64,000 bases of DNA from contig CAYYMD010000002.1 of assembly GCA_964472875.1 (NCBI GenBank), forward strand, positions 30,953-94,952, read 5' to 3'. The notes below the pieces were generated by a model. It searched no databases, was not told the origin of the DNA, and was given only the letters and a program-made list of their open reading frames with translations. Below, piece after piece: positions 25,099 through 33,007 of the stretch. Within the stretch, counting starts at the first letter, position 1, and each line of letters starts with the position of its first letter. The stretch comes from CAYYMD01 sp964472875 (GTDB taxonomy: Bacteria > Planctomycetota > Phycisphaerae > SM23-33). The position numbers and the translations under genes were made by a program.

Positions 25099-25791
25099 TT
25101 AAACTTCGATGCCAACGGCACCGGCCGCTGCCTCGGCGGGAATGCCGATGTCGGCAAGGACAACACGGCCCGTATAATCCTTCGAACTCGGTTCGTCGAA
25201 GCCCTTTTTGACGGCAAGAAACGTAACCGTCATCTGCGCACGCACGGCGGGACCTTCGGCCTTTCCGCTGTCGCAGTCCAGGCCGGTGGGTATGTCGACG
25301 CTGACCACCGGCGTGCCCGCCCTGCCGGCAGCGTTAATCTGCTCCACGCAAGCCGCCAACGTGCCCTTCAAAGCGCCCTTGATTCCCGTGCCGCCGAGGG
25401 CATCCACGATAAGGTCGTATTTCACCAGCGTCTCGCCGAAGGTTGGAATCTCATCGTCGCCCGGCGAACTTACCGGCAGCGACATCGCCTCTATAATCTT
25501 CAGGTTTACGGCCGCGTCGCCCTTTATTTTCTCGCGCGGCGAGGCCAGGTACACATCCACGTCCGCCCCGTGGCGCTTCAGATGACGGGCTATGACGAAC
25601 CCGTCTCCGGCGTTATTGCCGGCCCCGGCCAAAACGGCAACTTTTTTGCCGTCCGCGCCTTCGAGGAAATCAACAACGGCCTCGGCCGTGTTACGCCCGG
25701 CATTTTCCATAAGCACCGCGCCCGGAACGCCGAGTTCTTCTATGGCGTAACGGTCAATGCTGCGGACCTCATCGCGCAGAAGAGATCTCAT
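25099..25791 (-). CDS. nnrE: NAD(P)H-hydrate epimerase
   Basis: YjeF_N domain protein of about 230 residues, which epimerises damaged NAD(P)HX so that a dehydratase can repair it. Signatures include MENAGRN, the nucleotide-binding GAGNNAGDGFV, DALGGTGIKG, and VSVDIPTGLDCD. In many bacteria this domain is fused to the NnrD dehydratase; here it stands alone and no NnrD is nearby. An AAAGGA stretch is best spaced for the second ATG at 25791 (MRSLL); an ATG three codons earlier is less likely. Confidence 0.93.
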   Translation of the reverse strand: MRSLLRDEVRSIDRYAIEELGVPGAVLMENAGRNTAEAVVDFLEGADGKKVAVLAGAGNNAGDGFVIARHLKRHGADVDVYLASPREKIKGDAAVNLKIIEAMSLPVSSPGDDEIPTFGETLVKYDLIVDALGGTGIKGALKGTLAACVEQINAAGRAGTPVVSVDIPTGLDCDSGKAEGPAVRAQMTVTFLAVKKGFDEPSSKDYTGRVVLADIGIPAEAAAGAVGIEV

Positions 25792-25828
25792 AAGCGACAT
25801 CCTTTATTCAACCGGCGGTTCTCTCGTT

Positions 25829-26158
25829 TCAGCCAATCGCTTCGTCAATGGCCGACTTAAATTCCGGCTTCTGTTTGACGCCCACGAATTTTTTCACGGC
25901 CTGACCGTCCTTGAACAGCATAACAGTCGGAATGGCGCTGATGCCGTAATTGACCGCCGTATTCCGGCAGGAATCGCAGTCAACCTTGACGACCTTCAGC
26001 TTGTCGCCGTATTCCTCCGACAGTTCTTCCACTATGGGAGCTATCATTTTGCACGGCATGCACCACTCCGCCCAGAAATCGACCAGAACAGGCACGTCGG
26101 CCTCCAGAACTTCCTGCTGAAAATTATCATCCGTCACGTCAATTGTGTTTTCCGCCAT
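25829..26158 (-). CDS. trxA: Thioredoxin
   Basis: Disulfide reductase of 109 residues, normal size. The active site reads WCMPCK instead of the common WCGPCK, so the residue between the cysteines is Met-Pro. The conserved cis-proline region ISAIPTVMLF and the C-terminal glycine (KFVGVKQK) are present. An AGGAG site precedes the ATG. It follows the epimerase in the opposite coordinate order on the same strand. The change in the active site will alter its redox potential, which is inference from studied variants. Confidence 0.95.
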   Translation of the reverse strand: MAENTIDVTDDNFQQEVLEADVPVLVDFWAEWCMPCKMIAPIVEELSEEYGDKLKVVKVDCDSCRNTAVNYGISAIPTVMLFKDGQAVKKFVGVKQKPEFKSAIDEAIG

Positions 26159-26369
26159 CGCACGCTCCTGTATGTAACAAAGTTACCGAAATATACCGCA
26201 GCGTCCTGTCGTTTCCCGCGAAACTGCCGGGCCAGTGGCGCTGCTCCTTCCACAGAATAGTAGACACGCTGATTGCAACTGTCAAATGCGGGGCAAAAAA
26301 TGCGAAATAATTTTCACCCGGATTTGCCACCGTGATTTTTGAATCCTATCTTTCTGTTGAGTACGGAGG

Positions 26370-26397
26370 GAGCAGAAGCCAAACGGAGGCGCTGCTC
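26370..26397 (+). promoter_or_regulatory. Hairpin in the leader of the PEP-CTERM gene
   Basis: GAGCAG (26370-26375) pairs with CTGCTC (26392-26397), with a further GCC/GGC pairing inside, 40 bases before the ribosome binding site. The 277 bp between trxA and this gene holds nothing else that I can recognise. Confidence 0.3.
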
Positions 26398-26436
26398 GGA
26401 CATTTTTATAACGCACAGGCCAAAGGAGGCCAAACT

Positions 26437-27039
26437 ATGAAAAATCTGACCATTATCACCATCACTGTCTTCTCTATCGCCGCAACTTCACTTCCCGTCC
26501 GGGCCGATACGATGACCTATAACGGGATGGGATTTTACCAGCAGGTCAAAATTCACTCGCCTTCCAGAACCCAGCGGGTCAAAGCAGGGCAGATGAACAT
26601 AACCTACCAAGGCGTTGACTATAAAGCTTACTGCGTGGATCTTAGCAGTAACGCCGGCAACACCGGCGTCACCGAAAAACCGGTTACGGACCTGCATAAC
26701 GGCGACATCATCGGATGGCTTTGGGAAACGAAGGCGGACAGTGTCGTCGATTCGCTCGGCGCCGCCTCTCTGCAGGTCGCCATATGGGAAGCACTGTGCG
26801 AATCCGATGACAATCCGTTTGATCTGACCGCCGGCGATTTTTACATCACAGAAAATGACAACGCCGCCACCGGCGGCCAGAACCTGCTCGAGGCGGCGCC
26901 GGACTTCTATACACCTGCGGCGACCACGATCCACCTGTACAGCCCGTGCAAACAGGACATGCTCATTCCCGAACCCGGCACGCTGGTGCTGATGACGCTG
27001 GGAGCGATTGGAATGATAATCCGCAGAAAACGCTGCTGA
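26437..27039 (+). CDS. PEP-CTERM sorting-signal protein
   Basis: Secreted protein of 200 residues: Sec signal peptide (ending near LPVRADT), a middle domain rich in Asn, Asp and Ala with a YKAYCVDLSSN segment, and a C-terminal PEP-CTERM signal (PEPGTLVLMTLGAIGMII, then a basic tail). Such proteins are processed by exosortase and usually exported with exopolysaccharide. No exosortase is in the window. A perfect AAAGGAGG lies 7 bases before the ATG at 26437; an upstream in-frame start at 26332 is not signal-like. A terminator-like hairpin follows. Confidence 0.9.
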   Translation: MKNLTIITITVFSIAATSLPVRADTMTYNGMGFYQQVKIHSPSRTQRVKAGQMNITYQGVDYKAYCVDLSSNAGNTGVTEKPVTDLHNGDIIGWLWETKADSVVDSLGAASLQVAIWEALCESDDNPFDLTAGDFYITENDNAATGGQNLLEAAPDFYTPAATTIHLYSPCKQDMLIPEPGTLVLMTLGAIGMIIRRKRC

Positions 27040-27089
27040 TTTCCAGCGCCCGCCGACGGCCACAATCGTCGGTTGTGTACCTTCGTCTG

Positions 27090-27130
27090 ACCGCCTCGGT
27101 TCGCAAGAGCCGGGGCGGTATTATTATATT
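27090..27130 (+). terminator. Rho-independent terminator after the PEP-CTERM gene
   Basis: ACCGCCTCGG pairs with CCGGGGCGGT (one G-U), with a 10-base loop, followed by ATTATTATATT. It starts 51 bases after the PEP-CTERM stop. Confidence 0.6.
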
Positions 27131-27193
27131 CCGGCAGGAAAATGTCATGGCACTGGTTAAATCATGCCGGCCCCTTTGTAGGTTATCATTTAT

Positions 27194-27277
27194 TGGCCCG
27201 GGCGGGACTCGAACCCGCACGACCTTTGGGTCAGGGGATTTTAAGTCCCCAGCGTCTGCCAATTCCGCCACCGGGCC
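27194..27277 (-). tRNA. tRNA-Leu (anticodon UAA)
   Basis: An 84-base cloverleaf on the minus strand. The acceptor GGCCCGG pairs with CCGGGCC, the anticodon stem GGGGA/TCCCC carries loop CTTAAAA with anticodon TAA, and the T-arm GCGGG TTCGAGT CCCGC is standard. The long variable arm (TGACCCAAAGGTCG) marks it as a class II tRNA, fitting leucine. The discriminator is A and the CCA end is not encoded. It reads UUA codons. Confidence 0.96.
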
Positions 27278-27502
27278 GCAGGTCGAACAAAACAATAAAT
27301 TAACTTCATATCACTACGAATACAATCCTACACATCTTCTTTAAAATGATTTTAGTTCGGCCTTGTTCGACCTGCCGGTGCAATCAGCCGCACTGACGGG
27401 TTGCTATCGGGCCATTCGCCGATTAACCTTAAGGGAAACGTTTGCCTACCTTGCGCTGTTCGGGGCAGGCCCGGACATAACGACTCCTTCGGAGATATAA
27501 TC

Positions 27503-28003
27503 ATGGCCAAGACAAACCAATCCAAAAAGCCGTCAGCAAACCAACAGGCAAAAATCGCCGACAGCACAATCCTGGTCGTCGACGACAACACGCAGAACCT
27601 CGAACTCCTCGTGGCGTACCTGGAAGACCTCGGCGGACAGGTCGAAACCGCCACCGACGGCATCAAGGCGCTGGAAAAAGTCCGGCAGCAGAGGTTCGAC
27701 CTCATCCTGCTTGATATAATGATGCCGAAGATGAGCGGATTCGAGGTATGCAGAAAACTGAAGTCCGACCCGCAGACACGGGACATACCGATTATAATGG
27801 TGACCGCCCTGAACGAACTTTCGGATATCGAACAGGGTGTTGAATCCGGCACGGACGATTTTATCTCCAAGCCGGTCAACCGCCTGGAGCTGTTGACCCG
27901 CGTAAAGAGTCTTTTGCGTGTGAGCCACCTTAAGACCGAACTTGACCGGGCGCTGGCATACCTGGGAGAAGTTGACAGACACGACAAGCAATCGCAGGAT
28001 TAA
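27503..28003 (+). CDS. Single-domain response regulator
   Basis: Receiver-domain protein of 166 residues with a Lys/Gln-rich N-terminal leader of about 20 residues. The acidic pair VVDD (25-28), phosphoacceptor Asp71 (LLDIMMP), the signalling Thr in MVTAL and the Lys in ISKPVN are all present. The rest is a helical tail (RVSHLKTELDRALAYLGEV) with no output domain. The class resembles PleD/CheY-type receivers. GGAG lies 8 bases before the ATG at 27503. No histidine kinase is adjacent. The M16 peptidase gene follows after 48 bp. Confidence 0.9.
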   Translation: MAKTNQSKKPSANQQAKIADSTILVVDDNTQNLELLVAYLEDLGGQVETATDGIKALEKVRQQRFDLILLDIMMPKMSGFEVCRKLKSDPQTRDIPIIMVTALNELSDIEQGVESGTDDFISKPVNRLELLTRVKSLLRVSHLKTELDRALAYLGEVDRHDKQSQD

Positions 28004-28051
28004 CCGGAAACTTTCAGCGGCAGGAATTCCCGCCTTATTCGGAGAGATCCA

Positions 28052-30838
28052 ATGTATTTGAAACTCAGATTTGCTGCACTGGCAGGTTTTATTTGCACAT
28101 CGCTTTTAACCGGCTGCGGCGCCGGCGACAAAGCGGCCACAACCACCACAACCAAAGAACCGGCGCCAAAATCCGCTGCCGCGCTGTCGGTAAGCAGAAC
28201 GTCGCATTACGAAGGCGACGTAAACGTGGCCGTGCTGAGCAACGGCCTGACCGTGGTGGTGAAACCACAACGCCGCGCCCCGGTTGTGTGCGTGAGGGCA
28301 TTCGTGCGGGCAGGCGGCATCTACGAGGGCCCCTGGCTCGGCTGCGGCATCAGCCACCTTACAGAGCACCTCGTCGCCCAGGGCGCCGAACACGGCATGC
28401 ACAAAAACACCGACTCCATGCACCAGCCGCCGGACAAGGTCGCTCAAATCGGCGGACAGGCCAACGCCTACACGTCGCTGGCCCACACGTGCTATTACAT
28501 CTCCGCCAATTCCGCCAAGACCGACGATTGCGTGGAGTTGATAGCCGACTGGATTGCGCGGCCGACGTTCGACCAAAGTGACTTCCGTCGCGAGCACGGC
28601 GTGGTCCAGCGCGAACTCGAGATGTACCTGTCCGACCCCGAGAGGCAACTTAACAGGGTACACATGCAAAGCGTTTTTCGCACGCACCCCGCAGCCGTGC
28701 CGATTATCGGTTACGCCCGACCGCTGTCCCAACTCGAATATCAGGACGTGGTCGAATATCACAGGCGAATGTACGTACCCCGCAACACCATACTTACCAT
28801 CGTGGGCGATGTGAATGTCGAGGACGTCATGGAAACGGTGAAAAAGCAGTTCGCGGATTACCATCCCGGCCGCCAGCCCGAATTCATCCTGCCCGAGGTG
28901 CCCCGCATTGACGGCATCAGCCGCGTGGTCAAGACCCATCCGGAAATCGACGAGGTCATCGAGCAAATCAGTTTCCGCACAGTTGATATTATGAACGAGG
29001 ACCTGCACGCCCTCGACGTGCTCTCGTACATACTGAGCAACGGACGGACCAGCAGACTCGTGAAAAATGTCCTGCGTGAGAAAAAACTGGTTACCTCCGT
29101 ATCCTCATTTTCCTGGACCCCGGACTGGGGTGCGGGCGTCTTCGGTATCGATTTCCGTTCCGCGCCCGGACAAGCCGACAAGGCAGAGGATGCGGTAATC
29201 GAACAACTCAGGCGCATCACCGAAGAAGGCGTCACGAAAGAGGAACTCGAAAAAGCCAAACGACAGAAGGTCTCCGATTACGTCCGCTCCGACCAGACGG
29301 TCGAGTCGGTTTCCTCACGCCTGGGCAGTGACCTGCTGTCCACCGGCAACGTGAATTTTTCGGCCGGCTATACCGACCAAATCCAGCAGGTAACGGCGGA
29401 GAGGGTTAAACAGGTCGCCCGAAAATATTTCGATTTCAAAAACATGGCCATAACACGGCTCAAGCCAAGGCCCACAAAGGCCGCCACCGACACCTCGGAT
29501 GAGCCGACGGAAAACGACGAATCACCCCGCGCGGAAATGATAAAACTGGACAACGGCCTGCGCGTTGTGCTGCGAGAGGTGCCCGACAGCGGGCTGGTCA
29601 GCATGGCTATGGTTTCAAAAGGCGGCGTGCTGCTGGAAGACAAAGCCACCAACGGTATGGGGCAACTGGTAACAACGCTGAGCACCCGCGGCACGGAAAA
29701 TTACACGGCCGAGGAAATCGGCGAGTTCTTCAGCCGCGCCGGCGGCGGCATCTCCTCCGGCTGCGGATACAACTCGTATTACTGGCGGGCCGGCACGCTG
29801 GCGGAGGAATTCCCCAAATCGCTGGAAATATTCTCAGATGTCATTCTGCATCCGAAGTTTCCCAAAAAGGAACTGGAGATAATCCGGCCGCGTTTACTCT
29901 CGGCCATCGGCCGAATAGACGAAGACTGGCGCTCGCAGGCGATGAAATTTTTCCGCAAAAACTTTTTCACCGGCTCGCCCTACGCCCTTATGCCGTCCGG
30001 CCGCAAGGAAGTTATCCGCTCGGCGACCGTTAAGGATATATCCGCCTGGCACAAAAAGCACCTCAGGGCCGACTCGTGCGTACTTGCTGTTTACGGCCAG
30101 TTCGACCCGGACAAGGCAAAAAAGAAAATTGCACGCCTGTTCGGCGAATTGCCTTCAGGACAGGTCAGGCTCGATATGCCTCAGACAACGCCCGGCCCGG
30201 AAGATGCAACGGCGACCGAGCCGGCAGTGAAAATACTCAAGACCGATAAGAACATAACGGCCGTCATCATCGCCCAGCCGGGGATGACCACAGACCAGCT
30301 CAATGACCGTCTGGCGATGGATGTTTGGGACACGCTGGTAAGCGGATATCGCCTGCCGTCGGGCCCGCTGCACAACACGCTTCGCGGCAAGCGGCTGGTT
30401 TACGTGGTTCATTCCTACAACTGGACAGGCCTGGCGCCGGGCGCATTTATTACCTTTGCAGCATGCAGCCCCGACAAGGCCGCCCGCGTGGCCGATATTA
30501 TCACCGACATTCTCACCCGCGCCGCCAAAGAAAGACCGACCGATAAGGAAATAGACCGCGCGGTCAACACTATTCTCACTGCCAAACTGCTCGCATCGCA
30601 GGAACCGGATGAGATGGCGTTCTCGGCGGCGATGAACGAACTCTACGGCCTCGGTTTCGATTTCGATAAAAAGATGGTCAAACTATACCGCAACGTCACC
30701 GCCGACGACGTGATGCGCGTGGCGGATAAATATCTCCGCAGCGACGGGTGGATGAAGGTTTTCACCACGCCCGCTCCCGAGGACCTCGATACCACTGAAA
30801 CCCAAAACCCCGAAGGGAAAAAAGATGAGTCAAACTGA
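28052..30838 (+). CDS. M16 family zinc metallopeptidase lipoprotein
   Basis: Protein of 928 residues with a lipoprotein signal (lipobox LLTGC, Cys22). It contains two M16 halves. The first has the inverted zinc motif HLTEH (102-106) and the distal glutamate in the VVQRELEMYLSDP region. The second half, from about residue 490, lacks the HXXEH motif and probably closes the chamber. This matches secreted insulinase-like peptidases of the PqqL/M16B type. It starts a six-gene plus-strand operon, and its stop overlaps the start of the cyclodeaminase gene by 14 bases. It may degrade peptides in the periplasm. Confidence 0.92.
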   Translation: MYLKLRFAALAGFICTSLLTGCGAGDKAATTTTTKEPAPKSAAALSVSRTSHYEGDVNVAVLSNGLTVVVKPQRRAPVVCVRAFVRAGGIYEGPWLGCGISHLTEHLVAQGAEHGMHKNTDSMHQPPDKVAQIGGQANAYTSLAHTCYYISANSAKTDDCVELIADWIARPTFDQSDFRREHGVVQRELEMYLSDPERQLNRVHMQSVFRTHPAAVPIIGYARPLSQLEYQDVVEYHRRMYVPRNTILTIVGDVNVEDVMETVKKQFADYHPGRQPEFILPEVPRIDGISRVVKTHPEIDEVIEQISFRTVDIMNEDLHALDVLSYILSNGRTSRLVKNVLREKKLVTSVSSFSWTPDWGAGVFGIDFRSAPGQADKAEDAVIEQLRRITEEGVTKEELEKAKRQKVSDYVRSDQTVESVSSRLGSDLLSTGNVNFSAGYTDQIQQVTAERVKQVARKYFDFKNMAITRLKPRPTKAATDTSDEPTENDESPRAEMIKLDNGLRVVLREVPDSGLVSMAMVSKGGVLLEDKATNGMGQLVTTLSTRGTENYTAEEIGEFFSRAGGGISSGCGYNSYYWRAGTLAEEFPKSLEIFSDVILHPKFPKKELEIIRPRLLSAIGRIDEDWRSQAMKFFRKNFFTGSPYALMPSGRKEVIRSATVKDISAWHKKHLRADSCVLAVYGQFDPDKAKKKIARLFGELPSGQVRLDMPQTTPGPEDATATEPAVKILKTDKNITAVIIAQPGMTTDQLNDRLAMDVWDTLVSGYRLPSGPLHNTLRGKRLVYVVHSYNWTGLAPGAFITFAACSPDKAARVADIITDILTRAAKERPTDKEIDRAVNTILTAKLLASQEPDEMAFSAAMNELYGLGFDFDKKMVKLYRNVTADDVMRVADKYLRSDGWMKVFTTPAPEDLDTTETQNPEGKKDESN

Positions 30839-31460
30839 AGCAAGCAGCGACATGCTCGCACAGTCGGTCAACGATTTTATCGACGCAACGGCCGCAAAAA
30901 GCCCCACCCCCGGCGGCGGGTCGGTCGCCGGAGTGGTCGGCGCGCTGGGAGCGGCTCTGGGCGAAATGGCCCTGAATTTCACGCGGGGAAAAAAGAAATT
31001 CGCCGAGCACGAGGAATTCTACTCGCACCTGGCCGGGCGGCTGCAAAATGCCCGGAGGATGTTTCGTGACCTCGTGGCCGACGACGTAGCGGCCTACCGC
31101 TTCTTCCAGGAGACCTCGCGGATGGAGGACTCGCCCGAAAAGAACGAAAAAATGCGTACAGCCGTCGCGGCCGCTATCGCCGTGCCGCGCGAGGCGACTA
31201 AACTTTCGCTGGCTCTGCTGGGCGATTTGACGGAATTCTGCGACAAATGCAGCAAGTGGCTGGTCAGCGACCTCATCGCCTCGGCCGCACTGGCGGTGGC
31301 CACCATACGCCTGAGCGACTACAACGTCAGAATCAACGTCCCGCAGGTGGATGACAAAGAGGCGGCGGCCGATTTGAAACAATCTTCCGCCGACGATTTG
31401 AAACGCGCTTTGAAAATGCTCGACGAAATTGAGCATAATGTCGCCGGGCGCCTTGGCTAA
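30825..31460 (+). CDS. Cyclodeaminase/cyclohydrolase (FchA/FTCD C-terminal) family protein
   Basis: Helical protein of 211 residues in the FTCD_C family, which converts formimino- or methenyl-tetrahydrofolate. The signature TPGGGSVAG near residue 28 is the family's best mark, followed by VGALGAALGEM. The formiminotransferase domain of the bifunctional enzyme is absent. The start overlaps the M16 gene by 14 bases. Whether it acts as cyclohydrolase (one-carbon metabolism) or cyclodeaminase (histidine breakdown) cannot be decided from the sequence; no hut gene is nearby. Confidence 0.85.
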   Translation: MSQTEASSDMLAQSVNDFIDATAAKSPTPGGGSVAGVVGALGAALGEMALNFTRGKKKFAEHEEFYSHLAGRLQNARRMFRDLVADDVAAYRFFQETSRMEDSPEKNEKMRTAVAAAIAVPREATKLSLALLGDLTEFCDKCSKWLVSDLIASAALAVATIRLSDYNVRINVPQVDDKEAAADLKQSSADDLKRALKMLDEIEHNVAGRLG

Positions 31461-31506
31461 GCGCGTGTTTGTGCGTTAACATTTGTGATTTCCAGGCGGA
31501 TTTAAA

Positions 31507-32004
31507 ATGCCAAAGTCATACAAAATAACGCCCGCAACCGGCTCGTGCTGCAAGTGCTCGCGCGAATTCGAGGAAGGCCAGGACTTCGTCGCGGCCGTCC
31601 GGGAAGAAGGCGAGGAACTGGTGCGCGACGATTATTGCAGCGAGTGCTGGCCGTCCGCGGCGGATGCCGGCGACAAAGATTACTTCGCTATCTGGCAGGC
31701 GAAAATGCCGCAAAAGCAGGAAAAAAAGAAACTCTTCGTGGATGACGACGTTCTGTCGGACTTTTTCGTCCGCCTTGGCGACCAGCCCGAGAGGGTCTCG
31801 TTCCGCTTCGTTCTGGCGCTGGTGTTGATGCGGAAAAAAATTCTCAGTTACGAAGGGGCAACCAGGAAAGACGGCCGGGACGTGTGGCTGATGCGATTCA
31901 AGGGCGACAAAAAACAGTACGAGGTGACGGACCCTCACATGACCGAGGAAAAAATCTCCCAGGTCAGCCGACAACTCGGTCAGATCCTGGCGGGCGAACT
32001 CTGA
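31507..32004 (+). CDS. Conserved hypothetical protein with Cys-rich N-terminal motif
   Basis: Protein of 165 residues. The first 55 residues carry two CXXC-type pairs (CCKC near 18-21 and CSEC near 50-53), which would form one zinc ribbon. The rest is a helical, charged domain (FVRLGDQPERVSFRFVLALV) without known motifs. Similar small proteins are encoded in other Planctomycetes as far as I recall, but I cannot name the family. It sits between the cyclodeaminase and a lipoprotein gene, 47 and 17 bp away, in the same operon. Confidence 0.75.
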   Translation: MPKSYKITPATGSCCKCSREFEEGQDFVAAVREEGEELVRDDYCSECWPSAADAGDKDYFAIWQAKMPQKQEKKKLFVDDDVLSDFFVRLGDQPERVSFRFVLALVLMRKKILSYEGATRKDGRDVWLMRFKGDKKQYEVTDPHMTEEKISQVSRQLGQILAGEL

Positions 32005-32020
32005 TTGGCGAGAATTAAGC

Positions 32021-33007
32021 ATGGCAAATAAAAAATCCTCGAAAAGCGCGACTTCGACGCTTCTTTGGCGGGCGGCATTGTTCGCATCAGCGGCAATGGC
32101 CCTGGTCCTCGGCAGCTGCGCGAAGTGCCCCGAAACGATGAAATCGCAGGATGAACTCGTGGGCGATTACAACGCCAACGCCACGGCCGTGCCGCGCCTG
32201 TGGGCCCGCGCGAAAATCCGCATCACGCTAAGCGACGACAAAGGCCGCACCGCCTCCTGGGGCTCGACCAGCCCCGTGGCCCGCCCCAACGGTCTGCTGC
32301 TTCTTGGCAAGGGGCCGAAGGTCGGCGGCCCGCACGATTTCGTCCTCATCGGCAGGGAGACGGCCTCTTACGAACTGTTCCGCCTGGGCAGCAGCGTCGC
32401 CGACGGCGTGTATTACCTGTGGTACCGTATGGGACAGCAAAGCCGCGCATGGTACGGCATGAACAAATACGCCGGCGCTGCGGGGGCGTCGTCGCTGCCG
32501 ATAGACCCTAACCAGCTGCTGGCGGTGCTGGCCGTTTGCGAACTGCCGGCCGACTTCACCGACTGCCCCACCGTCATCAGGACCATGAGCACCGACCCGT
32601 GCGCGTACGTGCTGACCTACATCGAACGCCAGCCGATAACCGGCCGCATCGTTTCTCGCCGCGAGGTTTACTTCCGCTGGGCCGAGGGCAAACCGGCCAG
32701 GCCGTTCATGGTGAATTTTTTCGACCATGACGGTATGCGCGTGATGAACGCACGGCTGAAGGATTACCGCCCCATCGACACCGGCGACAGCGACGGCGAG
32801 GGCGAGGCGATGATGCCCACCGACATAAAAATAACCTGGCCGAAGAAAAACAGCAGCATCCACCTGCTGCTCTCGGAGATGACCACCGAGGACAAGTGGT
32901 CACGCAAGGCGTGCCGACTCGCCGAACACCTGCCGGCCGGGATAACTCAGGAAAATATTACACGCGTTGACGCCTCAATACCGAAGGAGACGCCGGACAG
33001 TGAATAA
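32021..33007 (+). CDS. Putative lipoprotein of unknown function (possible LolA/LolB-like fold)
   Basis: Protein of 328 residues with a lipoprotein signal (lipobox LGSC). The body has alternating beta-strand pattern segments (LWARAKIRITLSDD, PHDFVLIGRETASYELFRLG) and RREVYFRWAEGKP, reminiscent of LolA/LolB-like lipoprotein carriers, but no diagnostic motif confirms this. It overlaps the next gene's start by 8 bases. The operon context of envelope proteins is consistent with a periplasmic role. Confidence 0.7.
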   Translation: MANKKSSKSATSTLLWRAALFASAAMALVLGSCAKCPETMKSQDELVGDYNANATAVPRLWARAKIRITLSDDKGRTASWGSTSPVARPNGLLLLGKGPKVGGPHDFVLIGRETASYELFRLGSSVADGVYYLWYRMGQQSRAWYGMNKYAGAAGASSLPIDPNQLLAVLAVCELPADFTDCPTVIRTMSTDPCAYVLTYIERQPITGRIVSRREVYFRWAEGKPARPFMVNFFDHDGMRVMNARLKDYRPIDTGDSDGEGEAMMPTDIKITWPKKNSSIHLLLSEMTTEDKWSRKACRLAEHLPAGITQENITRVDASIPKETPDSE

